Assembly (NCBI GenBank): GCA_949318235.1
Contig: OX439134.1
Span: 21,208,803-21,272,802 of the forward strand
Length of the DNA stretch: 64,000 nt
Reading direction: 5' to 3'
Source of the DNA: Ecdyonurus torrentis
Lineage: Eukaryota > Arthropoda > Insecta > Ephemeroptera > Heptageniidae
Of this stretch, positions 32,068 through 44,534 are shown one piece after another. A program made the translations under genes and the position numbers. The notes beneath the pieces are model-generated. The model searched no databases, had not been told where the DNA came from, and was given only the letters and a program-made list of their open reading frames with translations. How positions within the stretch are numbered: the stretch's first letter is position 1; each line of letters opens with the position of its first letter.

Positions 32068-32799
32068 AAAAAAATATTCTGATTTTTCAGTAAATTAATC
32101 AGATTCAATTTTTAATCAAACATTAGCATTTTCACAACCCTTAACATTTTATATTATTTATAAATTAAAAGTTTTAAGTAATCAAATATAAGTTTATAAT
32201 AAAATGAAATTCTAAAAGTGTAAATTATAAAATTCTCTTTTAAATGAATATTATTTTGAGTATAATAAATTAATTATATGAGTTATAAATAAAAGGAAAA
32301 CATAATTTTTATTTTTAAAAATTCATGAAAACAATCATACTCAAATAAATAATTAAAAAAAAAAAAAAAAATACACAGATAAAAAAGTACGTTAGTTTAC
32401 TTAACAACTTTAAAAAAAAATTAAAAAATACAAACAAAACAAATCGCGTATTTTTCAGTTGCATAATAAATATTTCACGTATCCGCGCAGATTTTTTTGG
32501 AGGGGGTGTACGAAAACTTATTCATGTAATTTTACATGAACAATTTTAGTGTTATATTTTACACAAATTCGTATACGAACTCGTTCCTATTTTATATGGT
32601 TGTCTAAACATTTTTAATACTTTGCCGACACACTAAATTTCTTTCTTTTTTTTTCTTTTTCTTTTTTTTTTTTTTTTTTTTACTATTATTTTTTATAAAC
32701 TAAAAATCTTCACTATCAATATTAGTTTATATTACTTAATTAAGGGATTTATTTATAACACAGATCAAGCACAATTATGTCTTATAATATGTAAATGTG

Positions 32800-33070
32800 C
32801 ACGGAAAGAATCAATTACGTAATTTATGCTACATATATGTCATTATAGCATAAATTATACTATAATAAATACTATATAAATACTATTATACTATATAAAT
32901 TGCAAAAACACATGCAATTAATTATGCTGTACAACACAATATTTATGCCATATGTAACATAATTATTATGAAGTATAGAAGTATATAGCATATAACTTAT
33001 GCTGTGTAGAACAAATTATGCTAAAAATGAGCCAGCATAATTATTACGTATATAGTTATTTTTGTCCGTG
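32800..33070. mobile_element. MITE family A, copy 2
   Basis: Ends CACGGAAAGAATCAATTACG and TAGTTATTTTTGTCCGTG, with several internal TTATAGCATAAATTATA-type palindromes. A further partial copy follows at 33100-33303 (TTGCTGCATTGAGCAAGCAT). Confidence 0.8.
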
Positions 33071-33304
33071 TGATTATTAAATAATGTACGAGGAACAAAA
33101 TAAATTACTTACGCTTTGCTCGTACATTGAATAATTACCGTATTGTATGTAAAGAGCACAAATGTTGTTATATTATATTGTAATAACATACATATGCTGA
33201 ATATCTTAACTATGCTTTATAATTACTATATATATACAAATTTGCATATAAATGTTGTTCTGCATAAATGTTGCTGCATTGAGCAAGCATAATTATTATG
33301 AATC

Positions 33305-33623
33305 TATAGGGTGGTTTCATTCATGTTAAAGTCGTCGTCATAAGTGAGTACTAAATAACATTGGCCGGTATAGGAAAATGGAAAATGGCACATTTTGCCA
33401 GTTTAAAAATACTTCGCAATTTTTTTTGAGAGCATTGATGTTGTTAACATGTTGAATTAGTACCTCAAGTATGCAAGAAAAATAATAATGACCAAAAAAT
33501 AGCTAATTTACCAAAGAAAATAGCAAAAAAACTATGTTTGTCCTATGCTGAGCAATGTTATTCATTGCTCAAGAAGAGCACCGAAAAGCACTCAGAATGA
33601 CGTCATGCGTACACACCCTATAT
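33305..33623 (+). mobile_element. MITE family C, copy 6
   Basis: TATAGGGTGGTTTCATTCAT at the left, ACACACCCTATA at the right, TGACGTCA at 33598. It is the closest copy to C1. Confidence 0.9.
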
Positions 33624-33900
33624 ATAGGACGACTCGCTACATGGACAACTCGTGACAGACTATTCGCTACATGCATGATTATTTGATTATGCTACTGGAC
33701 TATTCGCGACCGGACAATTGCTGGCTACAACGGACAAATTATGACTGGATACAATTTGCGAAAACGTATTATTCGCTACAGCAGAGACAATGTGTAACAG
33801 CGTAATATACGTATTCACTTTTGTGCGAGTAGTGTGCATGCATATTATTTTATTGAAAATTATTTCTGTTGTATTATTTAGAGGCACAAGGTTGGTACAT

Positions 33901-34362
33901 AATAGTCTTGTTCGTATAAACCCTATATATAGCTGTTTTCTTGCTCCAAAAAATCCATTGCATTTGAATAACCATAAAAGTTGATCGTCATTTTAGTTTA
34001 AAGGAATAGACCAGAGAAAAACATAAGCATTTGTATCACGAAATACTTGGTGAGATCTACTTATATAACTTTAGTTTGTCTCAAAACCCAGAACAGTAGC
34101 CCCGTATCAGTGATCAGAAAATTCGATTTATATACAACCCGCACATCATTTTCATACTAATTTTTGCATGTTTCTGACGTCATAAACATGAATTTTCACG
34201 CAAATGGCATACTTTGCAGTTTTTTCACACTCTCTCGTGGGGATATACTAACATTCTGGTAAAAATTGTCATCAGTTTTGAAGATCCCATTTCGTGTTTA
34301 TTCATTATAAAGAACTTGTTGTTTTATGTGGTCTAGGGCTTTAATATATATAGCAGAAAACA

Positions 34363-34425
<63 letters not shown>

Positions 34426-34437
34426 GAACAGCATTAT
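33901..34437 (+). mobile_element. MITE family F, copy 5, split by D3 and by a (TA)n expansion
   Basis: The left half, 33901-33997, and right half, 34345-34437, are parts of one F element (TTGAATAACC, GTTGATCGTCATTTTAG, then GAAAACAGGGTTTA and CGAACAGCATTA). D3 sits between them. Inside the right terminal repeat, GGGTTTA-CGAACAGC is separated by about 58 bp of TA repeat. Confidence 0.82.
33998..34343 (+). mobile_element. MITE family D, copy 3, inside F5
   Basis: From TTAAAGGAATAGACCAGAG to GTGGTCTAGGGCTTTAA, with TGACGTCATAAACATGAATT at 34175. Confidence 0.9.
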
Positions 34438-34988
34438 TGCATATAACATCTTTAGGATGAAAGAAATGAATTGAGAATTTTGAATTTGAATATTGTGGTT
34501 ATATTATATATATAAACAAAAGCCGGCAAGGAATGACGAGAACAAAGCTGTTAGTATGTACGTCATTATTGTGAACAGTTGATTACTTAATCTTTCTTTG
34601 TCAAGTTGAGCTATAGGCATGACATTATGATAGCAATGATCTTAGAGATTACTTTGATACGGAGGAATTTAATGTTATGTATGTCGGTAAGTGATGAGGG
34701 AGTAGCCGCTAAACATGAATCTCAAATATTCGCATTCATAACTATAGGATAATAATAAGATATTGTGGATAGATATTACGTTAAATAATATTTATTTATG
34801 GCATACCTTATCATGATTTGCTTTATATTATGTTTATTATGCAAAATTTAATAATTACAACTATTTTGTTCTAGGTTGTTTTTATCGATTTTTGAATAGC
34901 ATTAGCTGGTATTTAATGCATTTCAAAAAAAAAAAAAAAAAAAAAAAAATCAACAACTGTAATTTATTATAACATTTGCTTTTCGACC

Positions 34989-34989
<1 letters not shown>

Positions 34990-35038
<49 letters not shown>

Positions 35039-35064
35039 ATCTCTATCTCTATCTCTCTCTCTTT
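34990..35064. repeat. (CT)n and (CTAT)n microsatellite
   Basis: CT repeat followed by CTCTAT units. Poly-A of about 25 bp lies at 34925-34949. Confidence 0.93.
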
Positions 35065-35456
35065 CTCAGGCATTTTTACTTTATATTTGATTATTTAATT
35101 TTAAATATATGATATAATATAGCATAGAAAAATTTTGATTTTACAAAATAACTTGATAACTATGTAATTTCATTTTTTTAAAGTTTCTATCAGAAATTAA
35201 AGTACGAATTGAAATTTGAATACAATTTTTTTAAATTAAGTGAAATATGATCCACGGTAAAATTTAAGTACATCAGCATTATAAATTTGCATATAGTAAT
35301 TCCTATTTAGAGAGAGAGAGAGAGAGAGAGAGAATATCAAGTATACTCTCTAGTATCCTCTACACTTTTTACGAATGCAAATAAAAAATGCAAATATAAT
35401 TATTTTCGGCAAAGTATAAAGCTTTTCTCCTCGCAAGTCACTTCATATTTTGATAT

Positions 35457-35583
<127 letters not shown>

Positions 35584-35770
35584 GATGAGAGGCTCACTAT
35601 GCAGCCCCAACGAGGCGAAAATCCTGGCGCCGTGCATGTATATAAGCTTAGCCCGGACAAGGGGGTAGAAGATTGGCGCCTCCCAAATATTTATGTTAAG
35701 ATAAGAAGCAGCGGGCCACGCTCCAATGAATCTTCTTTATGAGAGAACGTGCCGCGCGACGCACACATAT

Positions 35771-36188
35771 ATATACCGACAAACACAAATAATTTTATAA
35801 GCCGCCTTTTATAAACATCCATTCATCCATCAAAATACTTCTTTCTTATTATTTCTCAAACCTTTATAGTTACATCTTTTAAAAAAAATGTAAATCAATT
35901 TAAATGTTTTTGTATATCATGTTTATCTTTCTGACATTTGATAAATAATATTCCATTTTTATTTTAAATTTTAATTCAATCTCGCTTTAAAGTTTTGCCA
36001 TACAAATTAAAAAATTAAAAATTGTTAGTTCTTGTTATTTTCAAGAGATGGCCAAGAGGTGCTGTTATTTGAAATATTTGTATTTAATATATTATATTTC
36101 ATATTTTTTATTGTAAATTTTTTAATAAGTATATTTTTAAGACGAAATCTTTGTATTAAATAAGTTCTATGAAATGTAAACGTTTATT

Positions 36189-36266
<78 letters not shown>

Positions 36267-37120
36267 TTAATTGAAATAATACCTGCATTAATTATATTAA
36301 TCAAACATATTTTTTATAATTTACTTATATACTATATGCAAATAAAATTAATTTGTATATGTACAAGAAACTGCAGAATTAACTCACAAAAATTAACAAT
36401 TAATTGTATTTTAATAATTTAAAGCATTTTTAGTGTTTAATGTATTTTTATTTTGAATTTATAAATTTTACTCATGAGTATAAAAAAATAAAAAATAAAC
36501 TTGTTATAACATATGTTAGTAAGATATCTTACTAAAAAAAAAAAGTTGAATACTTTATTTATCATTATGTATAAATAATATATTGTTTCTATAAAAAGTG
36601 GCGATTTTAAAAATAGAATTTTTTATTTTTATAGTATATTATGTGAGTTTGACGATTGTTTCTAAATGTATATGTTTTGTAGATGTGAACCTTATTGGCA
36701 GATGCATTGTATTTGTACACTGATTGTAGGAGAGAGAAAAGAAATAAAAAAACATTAAATTTTCAATTTTTAAAATAACTACAATAAATAAAGCTCCACT
36801 TGCAAGTTCACTATATTTCACAAGTAAAGCATAATAAACGTTTCAAGAAATGAAATAACATTGTTATATTTGTATACAGCAAAATTTTGTGACATTTATT
36901 TTTTCCGTAATGAGCAATATTAAACATTGCCTTATATATAAAATTGGGTGACACGTATTTTCAATTTCAAAATTGTTTATTTCATTTCTTTATCCTATAT
37001 ATATATAATTTTTATTATAAAATTTATATATTTAATTTTTTTTTAATGTTGTTCTTAGAAAAACCTATCTAATCTTTATTAACTTATTTATAAAATTTAA
37101 AGTAAAAATGAGAATGAATA
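35771..37120. other. Intergenic, AT-rich, no feature apart from (CT)n
   Basis: No coding signature or terminal repeats seen. Confidence 0.6.
36191..36264. repeat. (CT)n microsatellite
   Basis: About 74 bp of CT. Confidence 0.95.
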
Positions 37121-37124
37121 AAAT

Positions 37125-37473
37125 AATAACGGTGTAATTTTATTGCATATTCTAAAAGAGAACGTAGTCCTGAAATCAATAGATATGTAAATTTCTAATT
37201 TTGAGGTTCATGAAATATTTTTAATTAATTTTTGAAAGTCGCGAAATGACGTCACGGTCGGTAAGTTTTTCCTATATGCCCACATGCATAAATTGCCACC
37301 TGTGACGTCATTTTTCAATTTTCAAAAATTATTTGAAAAATACTTATTGAACTCAAAAATTTGATATTCGTGTATCAGTCCATTCAAGACAATGTTTTCT
37401 TTAAGAATATGCAATAAATTCCCCCCCCCCCTGTTTTATATATATATTTTTTATTATATAGTCTTCCTCATTC
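37125..37473. mobile_element. MITE family L, copy 3
   Basis: The right end AGTCTTCCTCATT is clear and the left is worn. Two TGACGTCA octamers (37247 and 37303) face each other across TTTTTCCTATATGCCCACAT. AAATATTTTTAATTAATTTT pairs with its complement. Confidence 0.75.
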
Positions 37474-38080
37474 ATATATACGCAGGTTCAAGAAATTTGC
37501 TCACTAATTTATAATTATTTAAAAGGTTTTATAATATTATAATTTCAAAATATTTGATGATGATTTTAAAAAAATTCGCTTTTGGCCACCTTTATAAACT
37601 ATAAGTTTCTTCCTTGATATATAAAATTTCATAAATAAAACATAAAAGCAAATTAAATTATAGTAACCGTTGATTAGTGACGCTAAATTTTTATAAACAT
37701 CTTGTTTTTATAATATAAAATAAACATTCAAAATTTTAAAAATAATAATAATTATTATTTAACAACATAAAAGAAGAAGATTGATAACTGATTAATCTCA
37801 TACCCATAATTTAAAGAAAATAAACTGATCATTTTTAACCCTAAAAACAAACGTTTATAGAAACATTTATTTCAAATAAAGCAGCTGCTTAAAAAAAAAA
37901 AAAACATAAAAATTGACCGTAAAATTTACAATATTTGTTAAAGCTCGTGTTTAGTAACATAAAATAATTATACTTCTGTTGATGCGAGTGTTTATAGCTT
38001 TCCCTACACTCTGAAAACTAAATACTAGTGACATGATACACTCGGAGATGATACACGTTCAAAAATAAATACGTAATAAT
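37474..38080. other. Intergenic, no feature seen
   Basis: AT-rich sequence without recognisable structure. Confidence 0.5.
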
Positions 38081-38221
38081 TAATAATTATGCTAGCTCAT
38101 TTTTAGCACAATTTGTTCAATACAGCATAATTTATGTTATACTGCATAATAATTATGTTACATATAGCATAAATTTTATGTTGTACAGCATAGCTAATTA
38201 TGTTGTTCTAATTTAGCAATA

Positions 38222-39716
38222 TTTTTTTTTTTTTTTTTTTTTTATTTTTTTTCAAACACACAAATATACAAAGTCCAACCAAGGCATAGCCTTATCGGTT
38301 GGTTCATTTATTGTTACACAATCGTGTCTTATTATATTATATTACTACATATACATATTTTTTATTATATATATTTCAAAAGCAAATAAAGTACGTATTT
38401 ACACAAAAACATTTTTTTTTTTTTTTTTTTTTTCATTTAAGAGAAGTATTTTTATAATACAAGAAGCAAAAATTAATCATCATTAATCAATACAAACAGC
38501 AAAAAATTGTTCAACATTTTATAAATTATCAAGAAAGAATTTTTTCATATTAAATTTCGTTTCATTTTTATTTGCAAAACTTTTTAATTCTGATGGAATT
38601 TGATTCCATAATTTAGGAAGTAAAAATTTTTTTGTCCTTTCAGTGAATCTATTTACAATTTTTGGTACAAAGAAAGGATTGGTCACTGCTGTTCTGGTAC
38701 TATAAATATGAGTTCTCGGTATACCATGAGAATTTTCAAAATAATTTTCACAAATAAAAGAACATTTAAACATTTCTTCTATTGGCAATATCTTAAAGTA
38801 CTTAAAATATTCAAGATCACTTTTTAGCTTATTTCCTTTTTTTAAAATTTTTAATATTCTTATTTGCATTTTTTTCAATTCCCATAATTTACCTGATTTA
38901 GTACAACCATAAGATAATAAACCGTATAATATATGTGGATGTACAAAAGAAAAATATAATTGTCTCATCGTCTGTTCATTCACATATGATCTTACTGTTT
39001 TTAATTTAAAAATTGCAGATCTCAATTTATTTAACAGTTGCATAATATGCAAATCCCAATCAAATGTTTGATCAATAATAGCTCCTAAGTAATTATAATT
39101 ATTTACTTGTTCTACAAACTCACAATTACAATTTAAAGTAAAATTATGTAAACACTTATTAGTATGAGCTCTTAATTGAATATTTTGCATAGTATATGTA
39201 TACTTATTAAAAATGTGCATAACTTTTGTTTTTTTCCTATTAATTAATATTTTCCTATCATGCGACCATTCCAAAACTGAATCAAAATCATTTTGTAACA
39301 TTTTATTTGCAACTTCAAAGTTACTATGAGCCGCTATCATAAGTAAATCATCGGCAAACATTTTTGCTTTACAATATTTTAGTAAATTAAAAATTTTGTT
39401 AACATAAATTATAAAGAATTTAGCACTTAAGACCCCTCCTTGTATTATACCGCATTTTATTATTTTAATTTCACTTACAATATTTTTAATTTTGACAGCA
39501 ACTTGTCTATTTTTTATAATATTCGCAATTAACATTAATGTTGGTCCTCGTATTCCAATTTCTTCTAAATCTTTTAACAATAAGTCATGGTCTATAGTGT
39601 CAAATGCTTTGGAATAATCAACAAATAAACAAAGAACATGATGCCCTTTTTCTAATTCTTCATTTATAAAATTGGAAACATCATATAGACATTTTGCTGT
39701 ACCCTTTTTTTTTTTG
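38222..39716 (-). mobile_element. 5'-truncated non-LTR retrotransposon (LINE) with reverse transcriptase
   Basis: On the minus strand an uninterrupted frame of about 395 codons runs from 39703 to the stop at 38519. It holds GHHVLCLFVDYSKAFDTIDH (RT motif A), GIIQGGVLSAKFFIIYVN (normally PQGS-type), FADDLLM (catalytic ADD), the thumb, and a C-terminus with KLWNQIPSELKSF typical of CR1/Jockey-group ends. The 5' end stops at a T run (39705-39716) inside the fingers. Endonuclease and ORF1 are absent. After the stop there is about 280 bp of 3' UTR, with an A-tract at 38411-38433 and a terminal A-tail (T run) at 38222-38244. No clear target duplication. The family placement is by motif only; the intact frame suggests a recent insertion. 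Confidence 0.88.
38519..39703 (-). CDS. LINE reverse transcriptase, 5'-truncated, frame intact
   Basis: The coding part of the LINE, about 395 codons without a stop. No real start codon is present, because the element was truncated on insertion. Motif A (DYSKAFDTIDH), the Q-G motif and motif C (ADD) are all preserved. The protein could not act alone, since the N-terminal half including the endonuclease is missing. Confidence 0.85.
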   Translation of the reverse strand, partial: GTAKCLYDVSNFINEELEKGHHVLCLFVDYSKAFDTIDHDLLLKDLEEIGIRGPTLMLIANIIKNRQVAVKIKNIVSEIKIIKCGIIQGGVLSAKFFIIYVNKIFNLLKYCKAKMFADDLLMIAAHSNFEVANKMLQNDFDSVLEWSHDRKILINRKKTKVMHIFNKYTYTMQNIQLRAHTNKCLHNFTLNCNCEFVEQVNNYNYLGAIIDQTFDWDLHIMQLLNKLRSAIFKLKTVRSYVNEQTMRQLYFSFVHPHILYGLLSYGCTKSGKLWELKKMQIRILKILKKGNKLKSDLEYFKYFKILPIEEMFKCSFICENYFENSHGIPRTHIYSTRTAVTNPFFVPKIVNRFTERTKKFLLPKLWNQIPSELKSFANKNETKFNMKKFFLDNL

Positions 39717-39800
39717 ATAGTAATTATTTTTGATGATAATTATTTATGCTATAATTACATAAATGCAGCATAAATTACGTAATTTATTCTTTACATGCAC

Positions 39801-40897
39801 ATTTGTTTGCTTTGTAAAAATGTAGAGAGTTGACGCAATTAGTTTTAATGTGATATCACTGATATGAGTTAGTTTGGAGAAAACATAAAACATTGATATT
39901 TTATACTATAGAGATAACACTTGCAATGTTTGCTCTAGCTCTATTACGCGTGGTCAATTGTAACTCAATGTTTATCTTAACCCACAGTTATTAACAGTTA
40001 TTAACAGTAAAATATCTCAAAGTAATAATAAATACTTGAGCATATAGAAAACATTAATGATAGTGATGAATCACAACGTAAAGTGCGGACAATAATTATA
40101 CTTTTATATTTCTCGTCTATTAACATAATATAAAACTGATACATAGTCAAAACTCAAAATAATGTATAATGTCATATTACTCAAAAATGAATAGCTTTTT
40201 ACCATACAATGCGATATATCGGATGGATATTTCAGTTGAAACAAAACTCCATTTAAATACGCATGTTATTTCCATATGCCACAATAGAAACCAATTTTTT
40301 ATGAAAGAAAATGTACAATTGTCGTCCACATTATGAAATAACATCTCAAGTTTTGTCAAACATATTGAGTAAAAAAAAAAAAAAAAAAAAAAAGCCAAAG
40401 TGAAAATATTTTGCTAAAAAATGGACAAATTTTCTTTTTTCAACTATCAAACAACTTACATGTGTTGAGTATACAATACACCTCTGTTATTTGAGTGTAT
40501 ATGGTTGTGGAGAGAGATATAGAGATGAGGTAAATGTCTTACAATAAGATTGAGACACGACGACGCACAAGATGCGTGGCGTGCAACCTGCCTTACCTCT
40601 TGCACACACACACTAACACACACACATTATAGGCAGGTGAGGAGGGACAATAAACTTAAGTAGCTGCTAGTTTGGCTGCAGTCATTATATAATACTACAT
40701 AATAATAATATTGCATGGCTTGGAGCCAGGACCGAGTCAGGGTGGTCACTACAGCACGAGGCAAACGCATTCTTGTAACAAGAAACACATTCGTATATTA
40801 ATTATTTTTTATTATAAGAAAACAAAATCGTTTTTTATAGAATAATATGAAATCTTTATTAAATATTTTAGTGTTTTTGAACATGTGAATGATTTAT
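39801..40897. other. Intergenic with a MITE N relic
   Basis: 40195-40315 resembles family N (TTTCAGTTGAAACAAAACTC, ATAGAAACCAATTTTT), with the left end lost. The rest, including a GC-richer block at 40540-40700, is unassigned. Confidence 0.5.
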
Positions 40898-41041
<144 letters not shown>

Positions 41042-41114
41042 AATATATTAATTTTAATAATTTGAATTCCGCACGACCTGCATTAAATTTTTTCCACCAT
41101 TGCAAACTATATAA

Positions 41115-41422
41115 TATAGGGTTTATCCGCATGACGTCATATTTTAATACACTTGGACGCCATACTGGAGTAATAAATAACATTACTCAGTATAGGACAC
41201 TCTTGGCTTTTGGCTATTTTCTTTGGGAAATTGGTTATTTTTTTGTTATTATTATTTTTCTTAAACATACTTGAAATTCAAGTTATTAACAAGCATCAAT
41301 GCTCCTCAAAAATATTGCTCAGTATTTTTAAACTACTAAAATGAGTCATTTTCCTATAATGCCCATGTTATTGAGTGATCCAACATGGCGTGAACTTTAA
41401 CATGATTGCATACAACCTATAT
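41115..41422 (-). mobile_element. MITE family C, copy 7
   Basis: TATAGGGTTTATCCGCATGA at the left, TGCATACAACCTATA at the right, TGACGTCA at 41132. Confidence 0.86.
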
Positions 41423-42573
41423 TAGTGATCGAATATTTTTACTTCTTCTATGGAAAACAAAGTCTTGAATATGTATAATAGCAAATATTAATTATTTATT
41501 TTTTTACTAAATTTTTAAATGAAATTTAATATATTTTGGATTCACTTAACTATACCTCTGTTTTATGATACTATTAATATTTATTTTTTTAATTCTTTAA
41601 TTTTTTTCCTTTTTTTTACGACGTGTTTTGAATTAGTAATGAAACAGTTTAAATATATTTCTTAGAAAATTTAATTAAAAAAAAAAAAAAGTTAAAAATT
41701 TCTCCTTCTCTTCGTATGATTTGCTTCTGTGTGGGATTATTATAATTAGGGATGAGCTATAATTTCAAATTGTATATTTATATCAAAATTAATGATAAAA
41801 ATGCCAGGAACATATAATTAACAGTCTATTAATTATCATACATTAAAATAACAAAAAAAGTATTTTAGAAATAAATGCTGTCAACATCTAGAAAATTTTT
41901 TAAGTTGATAGAAATTGAGGTTAGAAATTTTATATTTTATATTTTTCTATTTAATATAAAAATATTTCAAATACTTTAAAATTTTGGTTTATAGCATCGT
42001 GTTTTGCATGCAAAAATTAAATTTGATACTTTTTTTTTCTTTACGTTTATTTTCTCTCTATGCGGATATAGAATTAAGACACTGCTATATAGACTATGTC
42101 AATTATGTTGTGCAGCAAAAGTATTCTTTATTATACTAAAGAAATACAGCAGCGGATACAGTGTAATTAACAATGTAAAGTCAACTGTGATTGGCTAGTA
42201 GGTTTATAACATGCTCTCTGATTGGTTTAGCACCGCGGATATGGCTTTTGTACATTATAATTGTGATAAAATATTTTACCATATAAATACCATTACCATT
42301 AGAATAACATTTCAAATTTAGCGTGACTTTTTGAATAATTGTAAAATATATTATCGTATCGTAATTGTGTGTACACCACAATTTGTCACATTTCTTTGCA
42401 CAAAAAAATAATAATAATAATAATAAAAATTTAATTTGTTAAAGATATTTATTTATATTTGTTATTTATTTAATTTATTGTTTGGGATTAAAATTGGAGT
42501 AAACCATTTTTATATTTTTCAAGAAATTTATTTTCATATAAAATATATTTTTCTGTGATCTAAGGTTAAAATT
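41423..42573. other. Intergenic, AT-rich, no gene seen
   Basis: Two ATTGG boxes at about 42190 and 42221 look like CCAAT elements, but no associated frame was found. Confidence 0.5.
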
Positions 42574-42700
42574 GTCCGGCCCGTATGTGTGCTGTCTCCA
42601 TTGATTGGAAAAGTCCTTACCTGTCGATTAGACACTGTCTTGACTGGGACTATGGATTAGTGTATAGCACAATAACACAATATGGAAGAAAAAAAAGTAA
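42574..42700 (+). mobile_element. Retroposon family S, copy 1
   Basis: CCGGCCCGTATGTGTGCTGT through GTGTATAGCACAATAACACA and ATATGG to an A-rich tail. A matching copy with a longer tail is at 52115. A family A copy (42700-42930) follows directly. Confidence 0.7.
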
Positions 42701-42930
42701 AATTGTATGTTTATACAAAACAAATTACAAATTTTATGATGATTGTTTGAACGATTGTTATATTTTAGAGCACAAATATTGCAATTTTGTAATAACGTAA
42801 GCAAATACTGAACATATAATTATGTAGTATACAACGAATTGTTGTACTGTACAATATAGCATAAATTTTGTTTTTATATGCATAAATGTTGCTGCATTGA
42901 GCTAGCATAATTATTGTCTATTTATTTTCT
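42700..42930. mobile_element. MITE family A, further copy
   Basis: AGAGCACAAATATTGCAATT and TGTTGCTGCATTGAGCTAGC, ending in a TTTATTTTCTTGC remnant of the terminal repeat. Confidence 0.6.
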
Positions 42931-43178
42931 TGCGTAGTAAACCCTTGTCGAACGTAAAAGTTGTCAAAGTTGATAAAATATGGTGGAAATTCAATCCACC
43001 ACACACGCAGTCCGCGATGTTATAACCAACAGATCGAGCAGTTGCAAATCATCGTTGTCACCCCACACACTCTCAGCTTATGTCATCGCTAATGTTAAAA
43101 TATATACTTTTAATAAATCAGCTAAATAAATTGTGTCTAATTTTTAACAAATGAATAAAATTATATATAATATATTAC

Positions 43179-43506
43179 TTAAAGGATAAGACCAGAGAAA
43201 AACATCAGTATTTATATCACAAAACACTTAATGGGACTTACATAAATAACTTTGTCTCAAAACCCAGCTGTAGCTTCGTAGCAGTGATCAGAAATGTCAA
43301 TTTATGCAACCCGCACAACATTTTCATACTAATTTTTGCATGTTTCTGGCGTCATAAACATGAATTTTCACGCAAATTGCATACTTTACAGTATTATCAT
43401 GCTCTCTCGTGGGGCTACATTAGCATTCTGGCAAAATAGTTTTGAAGATCTAATTTCATGTTTATTCATTAAAAAGCACATGTTGTTTTATGTAGTATGG
43501 CTTTAA
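43179..43506 (+). mobile_element. MITE family D, copy 4
   Basis: TTAAAGGATAAGACCAGAG at the left, TAGTATGGCTTTAA at the right. The octamer is mutated (TGGCGTCA). Confidence 0.87.
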
Positions 43507-43817
43507 CTATGTATAATTTTGGTATAATATATATTATTTACCATGCCATGTCGTTTTGATTGAGAAATTTTTACAAATTTTAATTTAGAGATGGGAGACT
43601 TATTCAATGAAGTTGTTCGGCAATTCACGCTAAAAAATTTAAGGGTTCCATGTATATAATAAGGTAAGAAGCCCCGGTTTTTTTAGCATTGTTGTAGCAT
43701 TTTGTTATGTAGAGAAATCTAATCTGCACAGAGGCTGAAAATATTTAAATCAGGGATACTACATCCTAAACACAAAATCAAATTATAAATAATAATCAAA
43801 TAATATAATAAACATAA

Positions 43818-44124
43818 TATAGGGTGTATGGGGATGACGTCATATTTATTGCGCTTGAAGGCCATACTGGAGTAGTGAATAACATTGCTCAGCATAGGAA
43901 CAAACTTCATTTAAGCCAATTTTCTGTGGGAAATCGGTTCACTTTTTGTTATTGTTATTTTCTCACATACTTAAAATACTAATTCAACATATTTACAGCA
44001 TCACTGCTCTCAAAAATATTGCATAGTGGTTTAAAACTGGCAAATGATTTATTGTCCTATGCCACCCATGTTATTGAGTTATCCAACATGGCGTCGACTT
44101 TAACATGAATGCATACACCCTATA
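43818..44124 (-). mobile_element. MITE family C, copy 8
   Basis: TATAGGGTGTATGGGGATGA at the left, GCATACACCCTATA at the right, TGACGTCA at 43835. Confidence 0.88.
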
Positions 44125-44230
44125 ATAATAAATAATATAATTAAATCATATATACAGTGGACACACATAACGGGTAGTTTACTCGTATAGCCATCGCCAT
44201 AAACTCCATTAATTTTTTTTAATTTACCAA

Positions 44231-44307
44231 GATAGTATGGCTGAGTAGTGAAGGCATTTGACTCGTTGCTGCACTCCTTACCGAGTGCAGGTTCGAGCCA
44301 CTGCTAC
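44231..44307 (+). pseudogene. tRNA-like sequence (Leu/Ser-type), probable SINE head
   Basis: Box A-like TGGCTGAGTAG (44238-44248) and box B-like GGTTCGAGCC (44290-44299) have tRNA-like spacing, and AAGGCATTTGAC fits a Leu/Ser D-arm. The T-stem and acceptor stem pair poorly, so it is not a functional tRNA. GC-richer sequence continues to about 44530 before family A begins, as expected of a tRNA-derived SINE body. Confidence 0.55.
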
Positions 44308-44534
44308 ATCATGGGCGCGTACGTTCAAGTGTGAGAGAGAGCACAACACGTTGCACGAGCCGTATTTACGTGCATTTCAGGACGACACACAGCATTCGGG
44401 ATGTGCATACTTAACTAGCTTGTAAGCTTGTCTAGCTTGTCTAATCGTTTCCACGGTTTCTCTAGGATGTCATGTGAATGCCGGGCTGTGTATTTAGACA
44501 CCGTAGCTGACCCGTGTATGAGATTTCCATTGTT

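Larger units (their letters stand above)
38080..39800. mobile_element. MITE family A copy split by a LINE
   Basis: 38080-38221 (GCTAGCTCATTTTTAGCACA, CAGCATAATTTATGTTATAC) and 39720-39800 (GCAGCATAAATTACGTAATT) are two parts of a family A element, separated by the LINE insertion. Confidence 0.7.

Noticed and set aside
42185..42235. Two ATTGG boxes as a promoter
   Set aside because: No downstream frame or exon could be supported, and CCAAT-like pentamers are frequent by chance.
44231..44307. Functional tRNA gene
   Set aside because: T-stem and acceptor stem do not pair well; annotated instead as a tRNA-like SINE head.
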